Source of the DNA: Clostridiales bacterium
GTDB taxonomy: Bacteria; Bacillota; Clostridia; Lachnospirales; Lachnospiraceae
Assembly: GCA_019423835.1 (NCBI GenBank)
Contig: JAHZAR010000006.1
Location: 1-42,254, forward strand
Direction of reading: 5' to 3'
DNA length: 42,254 nt
Part shown: positions 26,953 through 33,984 of the stretch, one piece after another
Layout: every line of letters begins with the position of its first letter
Position numbering within the stretch: the stretch's first letter is position 1
The notes under the pieces: model-generated
Database searches by the model: none
What the model saw: only the letters and a program-made list of their open reading frames with translations
What the model was told of the DNA's origin: nothing
Position numbers and translations under genes: made by a program

Positions 26953-27396
26953 TCACTCTGCCTCATCCCGGAGCTTTCCCAGCTTCCCGAGCCCCACTCC
27001 TAAAAGCTCTGCCATCCGCCCGAGACGGCCATCCAGGTAAAGATACCCCATCAGTGCCTCGAAGCCTGTGGCCATCCGGTAATCCTTCATGGTGGCATGC
27101 TTGGCCATGGTAACAGACTTTGCGTTCCTTCCCCTTCGGTAGACAGACAGCTCCTCCGGCGTCAGTTCCTCCTCGATCAGCTTGAGAAACTCTGCCTGAG
27201 CCCCTGCCTTAACCAGGGAAGCCGTTTCTCTGTGCATCTTGTTTACCTGCCGGTTTCCCTCATTTACCACAAGCGTCCGAATCGCAAGCTCATAGACCGC
27301 ATCGCCCAGATAAGCCAGCACAAGGGGAGAGTAGGAGGCGGCATCCGCCTCCTTAAGTTTCAGCGCCTCCTTCAGGCAGTCTAAACCCGTTTCCAT
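26953..27396 (-). CDS. mrnC: Mini-ribonuclease III
   Basis: This 147-residue protein consists of an RNase III catalytic domain without a double-stranded-RNA-binding domain. The signature LAYLGDAVYELAIRTLVV (about 28-45) carries the catalytic Asp, and GFEALMGYLYLDGR holds the second acidic cluster. The Bacillus homologue trims 23S rRNA ends on the 50S precursor. The start codon lies inside the end of cysS, overlapping it by 16 bases, and GAGGG within the cysS coding sequence serves as binding site. That implies translational coupling. Confidence 0.95.
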   Translation of the reverse strand: METGLDCLKEALKLKEADAASYSPLVLAYLGDAVYELAIRTLVVNEGNRQVNKMHRETASLVKAGAQAEFLKLIEEELTPEELSVYRRGRNAKSVTMAKHATMKDYRMATGFEALMGYLYLDGRLGRMAELLGVGLGKLGKLRDEAE

Positions 27397-28790
27397 TTAA
27401 CACCCTCTCTGGTATCCTCCAGCACAATTCCCATGTCGAGCAGTTTTCCGCGGATCTCGTCAGCCAGGGCAAAATTCTTTGCCTTTCTGGCCTGCTGGCG
27501 CTCCTCGATCATCGCCTCGATCTCGTCGTCCAGAGCCTCCGTCTTCTTCTCCGTGATAATTCCCAGCACCTCACAGAGCCTCTCAATGCTTCCCTTTAAC
27601 TGCGCAAGGTATGTTCTGCTGCTCTCCTCAGAGATTGTAGAGTTGCTCAGCTTAACCAGCTCGAAAATGGCTGAAATGGCGTCGGCTGTGTTGAAATCGT
27701 CGTCCATGGCTGATTCGAACTTCTTCACAAGCTCCGCTGCAGTCTCCAGATTTCCTCTCTCCTCCTCGCTCATCTCCTTTTCTGCTGCTTTCGCCAGCAG
27801 ATCCCTGAGCCTCTCAACGCCGGTCAGGATTCTCTCCAGGCCGTTTCTGGACGCCTCCATCAGCTCAGCGCTGAAGTTCAGAGGGCTTCTGTAGTGAGCG
27901 CTCAGCATGAAGAAGCGCAGAACCTGTAAGTCGTACTGTTCGGAAATCTCACGCACCGTGCGGAAATTTCCCAGGGACTTTGACATCTTCTTATTGTCAA
28001 TGTTCAGGAATGCATTGTGCATCCAGTATTTTGCAAAAGGTTTTCCATTGGCCGCCTCGCTCTGGGCAATCTCATTCTCGTGGTGAGGGAATACCAGATC
28101 CTCGCCGCCGGCGTGGATGTCAATGGAATCTCCCAGATATTTTTTCGACATAACAGAGCACTCAATATGCCATCCGGGACGTCCCTCACACCAGGGAGAT
28201 TCCCAGAATGGCTCCCCGTCCTTTTTCGGCTTCCAGAGAACGAAATCGGTCGGATCCTCCTTATCCTCCTCTCCGGTTACCTTGAGTTCTCTGAAACCGG
28301 ACTGGAGATCCTCCAGATTCTTGTGGGACAGCTTTCCGTACTCCTTGAAGGACTTTGTGCGGAAGTACACCGTTCCGTCCTTTGCCACATAGGCATGTCC
28401 CTTATCGATCAGCTCCTGTATCATTTCCTCCATACCGCAGATCTCCTCGGTAGCCTTCGGATGAACGGTGGCGGGCTTGACATTCATCATCTCCATATCT
28501 TTTTTGCACTCGGCAATGTAGCGCTCGGAAATAGTTTGGGCGTCCACCCCCTCCTCGATGGCTTTCCTGATGATCTTGTCATCTACGTCGGTAAAGTTGG
28601 AAACATAATTTACTTCATAGCCCTTGTATTCAAAATAGCGCCTGACTGTGTCAAACACAATCATCGGCCTTGCATTTCCAATGTGGATAAAGTTGTATAC
28701 GGTGGGACCGCACACATACATCTTTACCTTTCCCTCCTCTAACGGGACAAACTCCTCCTTCTGTCTGGACAGAGTATTAAAAATTTTCAT
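27381..28790 (-). CDS. cysS: Cysteinyl-tRNA synthetase
   Basis: This 469-residue class I synthetase charges tRNA-Cys. The start MKIFNTLSRQKEEF is typical. A zinc ligand is in MYVCGPTVYN, the HIGH motif is in FIHIGNARP, and further zinc ligands are in HIECSVMS and FPHHENEIAQ. The KMSKS motif is intact in KKMSKSLGNFRT. The C-terminal anticodon-binding part has normal length. The ATG at 28790 has AAGGAG about 8 bases upstream. There is no T-box in the 108-base gap before it, so it probably depends on the promoter ahead of the lipid kinase gene. Confidence 0.97.
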   Translation of the reverse strand: MKIFNTLSRQKEEFVPLEEGKVKMYVCGPTVYNFIHIGNARPMIVFDTVRRYFEYKGYEVNYVSNFTDVDDKIIRKAIEEGVDAQTISERYIAECKKDMEMMNVKPATVHPKATEEICGMEEMIQELIDKGHAYVAKDGTVYFRTKSFKEYGKLSHKNLEDLQSGFRELKVTGEEDKEDPTDFVLWKPKKDGEPFWESPWCEGRPGWHIECSVMSKKYLGDSIDIHAGGEDLVFPHHENEIAQSEAANGKPFAKYWMHNAFLNIDNKKMSKSLGNFRTVREISEQYDLQVLRFFMLSAHYRSPLNFSAELMEASRNGLERILTGVERLRDLLAKAAEKEMSEEERGNLETAAELVKKFESAMDDDFNTADAISAIFELVKLSNSTISEESSRTYLAQLKGSIERLCEVLGIITEKKTEALDDEIEAMIEERQQARKAKNFALADEIRGKLLDMGIVLEDTREGVKWKRV

Positions 28791-28898
28791 GGCTTTTCTC
28801 CTTACTATTTAATCATGACGTGCCAATGTCTGCAGGGCAGGGACTCTGGCCTTCCTTGTATTCCTTCAGGCTCCCGTCTCTTTTCCCGCAGCCGCTTT

Positions 28899-29450
28899 TT
28901 ACTGAACACAGCCCCTGCCGGGGCAGCATCCGCCGCACCCGGGCGACGCCATCATTTCTTTATCATAGCAGTAATTTTCTACTTCCGTCAACAGGGTAAT
29001 GGCCTGAGCCGAAATTCCCTCTCCGGTTCCCGTAAATCCAAGTCCCTCCTCTGTGGTAGCTTTTACGCTCACCTGCCCGGGGCTGATTCCCAGCGCTTCT
29101 GCTATATTCTCTGCCATCCTGGACCTGTATGGAAGCAGCTTGGGCCTCTGGGCAATCACAGTGGCGTCAATGTTTTCTATAATATAGCTGTGCTCAGACA
29201 GCAGCCTGCCCACCTGCCTCAGAAGCTCTATGCTGGAGATCCCCCTGTAAGCCGGATCCGTATCCGGAAAATGCTGGCCAATATCTCCGAGAGCCGCTGC
29301 ACCCAAAAGCGCATCCATCACCGCATGAACCAGCACATCTGCGTCTGAATGGCCCAGAAGGCCCTTCTCATAAGGAATTTTCACTCCTCCCAGAATCAAG
29401 TCTCTGCCCTCCGCTAATCTGTGGACATCATAGCCCTGTCCGATCCTCAT
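28899..29450 (-). CDS. ispF: 2-C-methyl-D-erythritol 2,4-cyclodiphosphate synthase with Cys-rich tail
   Basis: This MEP-pathway enzyme of isoprenoid synthesis forms the cyclic diphosphate with release of CMP. Metal ligands are in GYDVHRL (Asp, His) and the substrate loop GHSDADVLVHAVMDALLGA. HFPDTDPAYRG and the signature ATTEEGLGFTGTGEG are intact. The family usually ends near residue 157-160. Here the protein has 183 residues, and the extra tail contains five closely spaced Cys in SPGCGGCCPGRGCVQ, plus one just before. GGAGG lies 8 bases before the ATG at 29450 but only 2 before the ATG at 29456, so 29450 is chosen. The gene lies 55 bases after the lipid kinase. Confidence 0.94.
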   Translation of the reverse strand: MRIGQGYDVHRLAEGRDLILGGVKIPYEKGLLGHSDADVLVHAVMDALLGAAALGDIGQHFPDTDPAYRGISSIELLRQVGRLLSEHSYIIENIDATVIAQRPKLLPYRSRMAENIAEALGISPGQVSVKATTEEGLGFTGTGEGISAQAITLLTEVENYCYDKEMMASPGCGGCCPGRGCVQ

Positions 29451-29505
29451 ATTCATTTCCTCCAAGCTCTATCTGTCTTTCTTTTCCTTCTAATCTCCGT
29501 GCCGT

Positions 29506-30432
29506 TCACACGATCATTCTGATTTTCCTCTCAATACACCGGATTTCCAGATCATTCTGATACTGGCAGCTCTCCCCGTCTGTGTGAACTGCCATGGGCT
29601 GTTCTGTGTGAATCAGCGCTTCCCTGCACTCATAGGTGCGCACGCCCTTTTTCTTCCGGAAAATGCGCAGGCGTGTCCTCAGAAACAGCAAAAGCAGGCT
29701 GAGCTTGCCCGCCTGGCTGACTGCGCACAGCGTCATCTTTCCGTCACCCGGCTCTGTCCTGGGCGCAAAATAAAAGCCGCCGCCCTCCGATGGATGAATC
29801 TGAGCAGAGATAAAATAGATATGGTTAAATTCCACTTTTCTCGTCCCATCGAGAAGCAGGTAGCCCCTTGACGGCCTCGCCTTTAACAGCTGCCATACCC
29901 CCGCTGTCAGATATCCTCTGTGCGGCAAGGGAAAATGTTCTCTCAAAAAACCTGATTTTTCATATAAAAGGCTGTGGCATACGGCTGCATCCAGACCAAT
30001 CCCCGCGCTTACCATAAAGCGCCTGTGCCGGAGCGTCTCCTCTCCGTAAGTCACAAGCCCATAATCCAGATATCTGTAGTTTCTCGGATGCAGAATTCTC
30101 CTCAGGCTTCTCACCGGACTTTTCGGGAGCCTCAGGCTTTTAGCCAGGTCACTGCCCCGCCCCGCCGGAATATACCCAAAGGTCAGAGCGCCTCCGAAAT
30201 TAATCCCGTCCAGTACCTCTCCAAATGTCCCGTCGCCTCCGACAACCACGATTGTCAGCTCTTCCTTCCTCCCTCTCGTCAGGTCGTCAGCGATTTCCGA
30301 TGCCTGGCCGGGACGCTCTGTCAGAAATGCTCTGTACTCAGTCCCTTCACGCTTTAGCTGCTGTTCTATTTTTTTCCATATCTTCAAGCCATGTCCATGC
30401 CTGGAATGGGGATTTACGATAAAATAATACAT
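29506..30432 (-). CDS. Diacylglycerol kinase-catalytic-domain lipid kinase
   Basis: This 308-residue protein belongs to the DagK/YegS/BmrU family. It starts with YYFIVNPHSRHG, has the nucleotide-binding GGDGT within VVVGGDGTFGEVLDGI (about 61-76) and a glycine-rich PAGRGSDLAKSL loop. The C-terminal beta-sandwich contains DGESCQYQNDLEIRC. It should phosphorylate a lipid or sphingoid alcohol using ATP, perhaps diacylglycerol from envelope polymer synthesis. Two positions are less usual: GGDGT is followed by FGEV rather than the common xNEV, and the loop has GRGSD where GSGND is common. The ATG at 30432 has GGAGG 6 bases upstream. It is the first gene of a likely ispF-cysS-mrnC-rlmB transcript. 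Confidence 0.88.
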   Translation of the reverse strand: MYYFIVNPHSRHGHGLKIWKKIEQQLKREGTEYRAFLTERPGQASEIADDLTRGRKEELTIVVVGGDGTFGEVLDGINFGGALTFGYIPAGRGSDLAKSLRLPKSPVRSLRRILHPRNYRYLDYGLVTYGEETLRHRRFMVSAGIGLDAAVCHSLLYEKSGFLREHFPLPHRGYLTAGVWQLLKARPSRGYLLLDGTRKVEFNHIYFISAQIHPSEGGGFYFAPRTEPGDGKMTLCAVSQAGKLSLLLLFLRTRLRIFRKKKGVRTYECREALIHTEQPMAVHTDGESCQYQNDLEIRCIERKIRMIV

Positions 30433-30485
30433 GACAGCCTCCGTTTATATCCTTGGTAGAAAGGCCCGTAAAGCTCTTTCTGATT

Positions 30486-30514
30486 ATTATAGCATACTTC
30501 CCGGAAAATACTAA
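30486..30514 (-). promoter_or_regulatory. Promoter of the lipid kinase-ispF-cysS operon
   Basis: On the minus strand TGCTATAAT is an extended -10 (30491-30486 for TATAAT). TTAGTA lies 17 bases upstream (30514-30509) and is a poor -35. The -10 ends about 53 bases before the start codon. Confidence 0.55.
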
Positions 30515-30547
30515 GAAAATTTCTATTAAAAAATCTAAAATAAAGTA

Positions 30548-30576
30548 TTGACAATCCCTGGAAAGTATATTATACT
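30548..30576 (+). promoter_or_regulatory. Promoter of the chimeric tRNA gene
   Basis: TTGACA (30548-30553) and TATACT (30571-30576) have a 17-base spacer. The transcript would begin about 26 bases before the tRNA-Val-like sequence. Confidence 0.85.
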
Positions 30577-30609
30577 GTCTAAGCAGTCGCGAGTGAGCGG
30601 CAAAACGAT

Positions 30610-30712
30610 GGGGTCTTAGCTCAGCTGGGAGAGCATCTGCCTTACAAGCAGAGGGTCATAGAGCATACGGTTCATACCCGTAGTGTCGAGAGTTCGAATC
30701 TCCCTTCCGCTA
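30610..30712 (+). pseudogene. Chimeric tRNA gene: tRNA-Val(TAC) 5' part fused to tRNA-Met(CAT) 3' part
   Basis: Bases 30610-30661 read as a tRNA-Val: acceptor strand GGGGTCT, D-arm GCTCAGCTGGGAGAGC, and anticodon stem-loop TCTGCCTTACAAGCAGA with TAC. Where the Val T-arm and 3' acceptor strand should follow, the sequence switches at TAG (30659-30661) into the anticodon arm, T-arm and 3' end of tRNA-Met. From 30659 to 30712 it is identical to the intact tRNA-Met at 31030-31083. The result has two anticodon arms, and its 5' strand GGGGTCT cannot pair with the 3' end TTCCGCT. A mature tRNA is therefore not expected, although promoter and terminator are intact. Confidence 0.9.
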
Positions 30713-30715
30713 CTC
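30659..30715 (+). repeat. 57-bp direct repeat shared with tRNA-Met (31030-31086)
   Basis: Bases 30659-30715 and 31030-31086 are identical, covering most of tRNA-Met and three flanking bases (CTC). The copies are 371 bases apart in direct orientation. Confidence 0.95.
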
Positions 30716-30724
30716 TGTATACAG

Positions 30725-30753
30725 GACTTCCGGTTATTTCGGAAGTCTTTTTT
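30725..30753 (+). terminator. Terminator of the chimeric tRNA transcript
   Basis: GACTTCCG (30725-30732) pairs with CGGAAGTC (30740-30747), with a 7-base loop and six Ts. It lies 12 bases after the tRNA-like end. Confidence 0.9.
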
Positions 30754-30959
30754 CGGTATCTTTATTTTTTCTTTCCTTTTCCTTCTCACCTCTCATTTCC
30801 GGCCCCTCGCTTCCTCCCCTCCTTTCCTCCGATTCCGGCTTCTCTCTGTATCTGAGCCTGTTTCCATACTCCGCAGATGCGAGTGCAGCTCATTTCTCCC
30901 TGAATCGTCGTGTTTTTCTTGAATATAAAAATTTTTTTGCCAAAATATGCAATTTTCTG

Positions 30960-30988
30960 TTGACAGATACACAAAAACATGGTATCTT
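30960..30988 (+). promoter_or_regulatory. Promoter of tRNA-Met
   Basis: TTGACA (30960-30965), a 17-base spacer and TATCTT (30983-30988) lie 21 bases before the tRNA. The 200 bases between this and the previous terminator are pyrimidine-rich on the plus strand and hold no recognisable gene. Confidence 0.8.
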
Positions 30989-31009
30989 ATTAAAGCATTA
31001 AGCAAACAC

Positions 31010-31083
31010 GGCGGAATAGCTCAGTTGGCTAGAGCATACGGTTCATACCCGTAGTGTCGAGAGTTCGAATCTCCCTTCCGCTA
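31010..31083 (+). tRNA. tRNA-Met (anticodon CAT, elongator type)
   Basis: This 74-base tRNA has acceptor GGCGGAA pairing with TTCCGCT (a G-U at the first pair, as in Bacillus elongator tRNA-Met) and discriminator A. The D-arm is GCTCAGTTGGCTAGAGC, the anticodon stem-loop TACGGTTCATACCCGTA gives CAT, and the T-arm contains GAGTTCGAATC. It lacks the three G-C pairs of initiator tRNAs. A tRNA-Ile with lysidine-modified CAT is a less likely alternative. Confidence 0.93.
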
Positions 31084-31089
31084 CTCCTG

Positions 31090-31126
31090 AAAAGGCTTCT
31101 GGTTTTCAGAAGCCTTTTATTTTTTC
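31090..31126 (+). terminator. Terminator of tRNA-Met
   Basis: The arms 31090-31101 and 31107-31118 form a 12-bp stem followed by ATTTTTT. Confidence 0.92.
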
Positions 31127-31204
31127 AATTCCAAATAACTTCTAAAGAATCTTCAGAAATTCCAAATCCCCACTTACATTTTTATTAACCTTTTCAAAAT
31201 CCCC

Positions 31205-31233
31205 TTGAAGCACCCGGAGGAATGTGCTATAAT
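31205..31233 (+). promoter_or_regulatory. Promoter of the PAP2 phosphatase gene
   Basis: TTGAAG (31205-31210) and TATAAT (31228-31233) are 17 bases apart. The open frame of the phosphatase extends back over these bases, so the position of the promoter argues for the internal start at 31340. Confidence 0.7.
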
Positions 31234-31339
31234 CTCCAAAAGTTATTACAAAAGTGTTAATACAGCTGGGAGCCGACATCAGAAAATACTGGCAGCATCT
31301 GCCGCGGTTCCCATTTTCTGCGTATATGGAGCGTATAAG

Positions 31340-32008
31340 ATGAATGCATTAAAATTTTTGATCAAAAAATATGGTCATGCCTGGATACTGCTTTATTTCG
31401 CCATCTATCTTCCATGGTTTTTCTATCTGGAAAAGCATGTGACGACCCATTATCACGTGATGCACAGCTCGCTGGATGACCTGATACCATTCAATGAATA
31501 TTTTGTCATCCCCTACTTCTTCTGGTTTGCCTACATTGCGCTGGCAGTGCTGTGGTTCTTCTTCACCAACCGGGAGGATTATTACAGGCTCTGCATCTTC
31601 CTCTTTACAGGAATGACTCTGAGCCTTCTGGTCTGCACTCTGTTTCCCAACGGGACAGATTTCAGACCGGCCGTTGACCCTGACAAAAATATTTTTACAG
31701 GACTTGTTTCCTATTTATATGCGGCGGATACCTGCACCAATGTATTCCCCAGCATCCATGTTTACAACTCCCTGGCCGTACATATCGGCATTATCAGAAG
31801 TGAACAGTTCAAAAACTGCCGCCCTATGCACTGGGCATCGGGAATCATTATGGTTTCCATCTGCATGTCCACTGTTTTCTTAAAACAGCATTCCGTCATT
31901 GATGTAGCGGGAGCCATGCTGCTGTGTGCCGCTGTGTATCCTATCATCTATGCTCCGGGAGCATCACGGGCGGACGAAAAGGATCAGGAGAGCGTGCTGA
32001 TCCGGTAG
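31340..32008 (+). CDS. PAP2-family membrane phosphatase (Aur1/Ipt1-like)
   Basis: This 222-residue membrane protein has about six predicted helices. The phosphatase signature is seen as FPSIHVYNS (about 136-144) and later KQHSVIDVAGAML, which give the conserved His residues and the Asp of the PAP2 active site, facing the outer side of the membrane. The layout fits the PAP2_3 (inositolphosphotransferase-like) subgroup. A role in dephosphorylating lipid phosphates or undecaprenyl diphosphate, or in lipid head-group transfer, is plausible. An in-frame ATG lies at 31205, inside the -35 element. The ATG at 31340 has TGGAG about 8 bases upstream and is preferred. The gene is monocistronic with its own promoter and terminator. 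Confidence 0.85.
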   Translation: MNALKFLIKKYGHAWILLYFAIYLPWFFYLEKHVTTHYHVMHSSLDDLIPFNEYFVIPYFFWFAYIALAVLWFFFTNREDYYRLCIFLFTGMTLSLLVCTLFPNGTDFRPAVDPDKNIFTGLVSYLYAADTCTNVFPSIHVYNSLAVHIGIIRSEQFKNCRPMHWASGIIMVSICMSTVFLKQHSVIDVAGAMLLCAAVYPIIYAPGASRADEKDQESVLIR

Positions 32009-32044
32009 ACGGGCGAACTCCCAGAATCCTTTCATCATCTGTAC

Positions 32045-32092
32045 AGAAAGCCGCCGCTTCCCATGCCGGAAGCGGCGGCTTTCTGTTTTTTT
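32045..32092 (+). terminator. Terminator after the PAP2 gene
   Basis: A perfect 17-bp stem (arms 32045-32061 and 32068-32084) has a 6-base loop and is followed by GTTTTTTT. It lies 36 bases after the stop codon, between convergent genes. Confidence 0.93.
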
Positions 32093-32118
32093 ATCCATAC
32101 GTCCATACACAATGCCGA

Positions 32119-33156
32119 TCAGTTAAATCCATAAAATTTCTGACAGATCTTGTAGCAGGCGATAGAAACCTTTCTGCCTCCCTTTCCCGGAAGGTTGACG
32201 CCCTGACCCAGAAATCCCCATCTCAGCCGCAGGAAAAGGGCAAAATTCTGTTTCTTCAGATACTGCCACAGCTCCTTTTTCTTCGCCAGATTTTCCTCCG
32301 TTTCCGAGCGGATCGCCAGAATCGATGACACAGTCATCATAATTTCCAGATAGCGAATCATATATCTGCGCAGCTTCCTGTTGGGAATTTTCATTACATC
32401 ATAGTAGCCCAGCATCAGCTTTGTCACCCGAATCTGCTGATCAATCCGTCCGATCATCACCGCTTCGTTGACTGACTGATCCTCTCTGCCGATATAGTAG
32501 CGGTAAAAATTTACATCCAGGTAATACATGGACTTCACATGGGGCAGCGGCTGATACACAAAAATGTTGTCCACATAGAAGGTATGCTTTGGCAGCTCCA
32601 GGCCGCACTCCCGGAGGAGCTCTGTGCGGTAAACCACAGAGTGCATCAGAATGTACTGCCCCAGCATAAACATGCGCACACCGCTCCAGTCGATCAGCTC
32701 TCCTCTCGGTATAGCCGCTCTGTAGTTCATGACCTTTTTGCGCTTGGCTCCCTGCTTTTCATAGACAAAGTTGGTAAGGAGCATATCCAGTCTCTCATTT
32801 TCATGAGCAAAGCGGCGAAGGGTATCCAGCACCTCCCGGTAGGCCTCCCCGTTCACCCAGTCATCGCTGTCCACCACCTTGAAAAAAATGCCTGCGGCGC
32901 TGCGAAGCCCGGCATTCACCGCCTCTCCATGCCCGCCGTTCTCCTGATGGATGGCCCGGCAGATGCCGGGATATTCTCTCTCATACCGGTCGGCAATCTC
33001 CGCCGTGTTGTCTTTCGCAGAACCGTCATCTACTATCAGGATCTCCACCTCGTCCCCTCCGGGGAGCAGAGACCTGATGCAGCGGTCCATATAGGCGGCA
33101 GAATTATAGCACGGTATGGCAATCGTCAGAAGTTTCAAAGGTTTATCCTCCTTCAT
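32119..33156 (-). CDS. Glycosyltransferase family 2 protein
   Basis: This 345-residue protein has an N-terminal GT-A domain. LTIAIPCYNSAAYMDRCI (about 10-27), EILIVDDGSAKDNT and the metal-binding VDSDDW (about 95-100) are the classical GT2 motifs, and ENGGHGEAVNAGL lies between them. No membrane helix is evident, so it should work in the cytoplasm on a nucleotide-sugar donor. The acceptor is unknown; surface polysaccharide or teichoic acid is the usual target. The C-terminal 130 residues are basic and helix-rich. The start codon overlaps the last base of the HD gene's stop codon (TAATG), so the two are translationally coupled. Confidence 0.88.
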   Translation of the reverse strand: MKEDKPLKLLTIAIPCYNSAAYMDRCIRSLLPGGDEVEILIVDDGSAKDNTAEIADRYEREYPGICRAIHQENGGHGEAVNAGLRSAAGIFFKVVDSDDWVNGEAYREVLDTLRRFAHENERLDMLLTNFVYEKQGAKRKKVMNYRAAIPRGELIDWSGVRMFMLGQYILMHSVVYRTELLRECGLELPKHTFYVDNIFVYQPLPHVKSMYYLDVNFYRYYIGREDQSVNEAVMIGRIDQQIRVTKLMLGYYDVMKIPNRKLRRYMIRYLEIMMTVSSILAIRSETEENLAKKKELWQYLKKQNFALFLRLRWGFLGQGVNLPGKGGRKVSIACYKICQKFYGFN

Positions 33157-33740
33157 TATACATTCTCCATTTCACGGGCCACTGAATCCTCACAGTCCCG
33201 CATAGCCAGAATCGTGCGCTCAAACAGCAGATCCAGCTCCCAGCCCAGCTGTTCTGCACCCTCCCGAATAATATCCCTGGAACAGCCTGCGGCAAATTTT
33301 TTGTCCTTAAATTTCTTTTTCAGGCTGGAAACCTCCATGTCCTTGGCACTTTTGGAAGGTCTCATCTTCGCCGCCGCCCAGATCAGCCCTGTCAGCTCAT
33401 CGGAAGCGAAAAGGACCTTCTCCATCTCATGCTCCGGTCTGGTATCCACCCGGTGTCCATATCCGTGGGAGACAACGCCGTGGATCAGCTCCTCCGACGC
33501 CCCGGCCTCTCTCAGAAGCTCAGGCGCCTTCATGCAGTGTTCCTCCGGATACTCCTCAAAATCAATATCGTGGAGAAGCCCCACAAGTCCCCAGAATTCC
33601 TCGTCCGCACCGTATCCAAGCTCTCTGGCGTACCAGCGCATCACTCCCTCAACTGTCAATCCGTGCAGAATATGAAACGGCTCCCTGTTGTGCTTTTTTA
33701 ATAGTTCCAGTGCCTGCTCCCTGCTTAATCCTGCGTCCAT
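33156..33740 (-). CDS. HD-domain hydrolase
   Basis: This 194-residue protein contains an HD metal-dependent phosphohydrolase domain. The first His is in HILHGLTVEGVM, the HD pair in GLVGLLHDIDFEEYPEEHC (about 51-69), a further His in SHGYGH, and a distal Asp in FASDELTGL. Substrates of such stand-alone HD proteins are mostly unknown; nucleotides or phosphate esters are typical. ATGs lie at 33746 and 33740. GGAGG is 3 bases from the first and 9 from the second, so 33740 is chosen. It precedes and overlaps the glycosyltransferase gene by one base. A role in nucleotide-sugar metabolism would fit but is only inferred. Confidence 0.85.
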   Translation of the reverse strand: MDAGLSREQALELLKKHNREPFHILHGLTVEGVMRWYARELGYGADEEFWGLVGLLHDIDFEEYPEEHCMKAPELLREAGASEELIHGVVSHGYGHRVDTRPEHEMEKVLFASDELTGLIWAAAKMRPSKSAKDMEVSSLKKKFKDKKFAAGCSRDIIREGAEQLGWELDLLFERTILAMRDCEDSVAREMENV

Positions 33741-33832
33741 TCTCATTTTCCTCCCTGTCCTCGCTCGTTTTCCGGTCTTCGTTTGGCAGCCCGTTTTTCC
33801 GTATGCGGCTGCCCTGCATACAGCTACCTCTA

Positions 33833-33861
33833 GTTATATCAAAATATTTCCTTAAAATAAA
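33833..33861 (-). promoter_or_regulatory. Possible promoter of the HD-glycosyltransferase pair
   Basis: On the minus strand TATAAC (33838-33833) has TTTATT 17 bases upstream (33861-33856), a poor -35. The leader of about 90 bases contains a 7-bp stem GGCAGCC/GGCTGCC. Confidence 0.3.
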
Positions 33862-33984
33862 GCTGTTTTGCATATTTTAAACCAAAAGAAAGAAATTTGT
33901 AACAGTTTCCCCCTTCTTTCTCCCCGGAGCCAGCTCCTGAACCAGTGTCCTTTCTCTTCCCCTCCACCGGCTTTGATGCCTGGC

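Noticed and set aside
30786..31005. Small minus-strand frames between the two tRNA genes
   Set aside because: They arise from a pyrimidine-rich strand, have skewed composition and no binding site, and cross the tRNA-Met promoter.
31205..31339. N-terminal extension of the PAP2 protein
   Set aside because: The ATG at 31205 lies in the -35 element of the gene's own promoter, so it cannot be in the mRNA.
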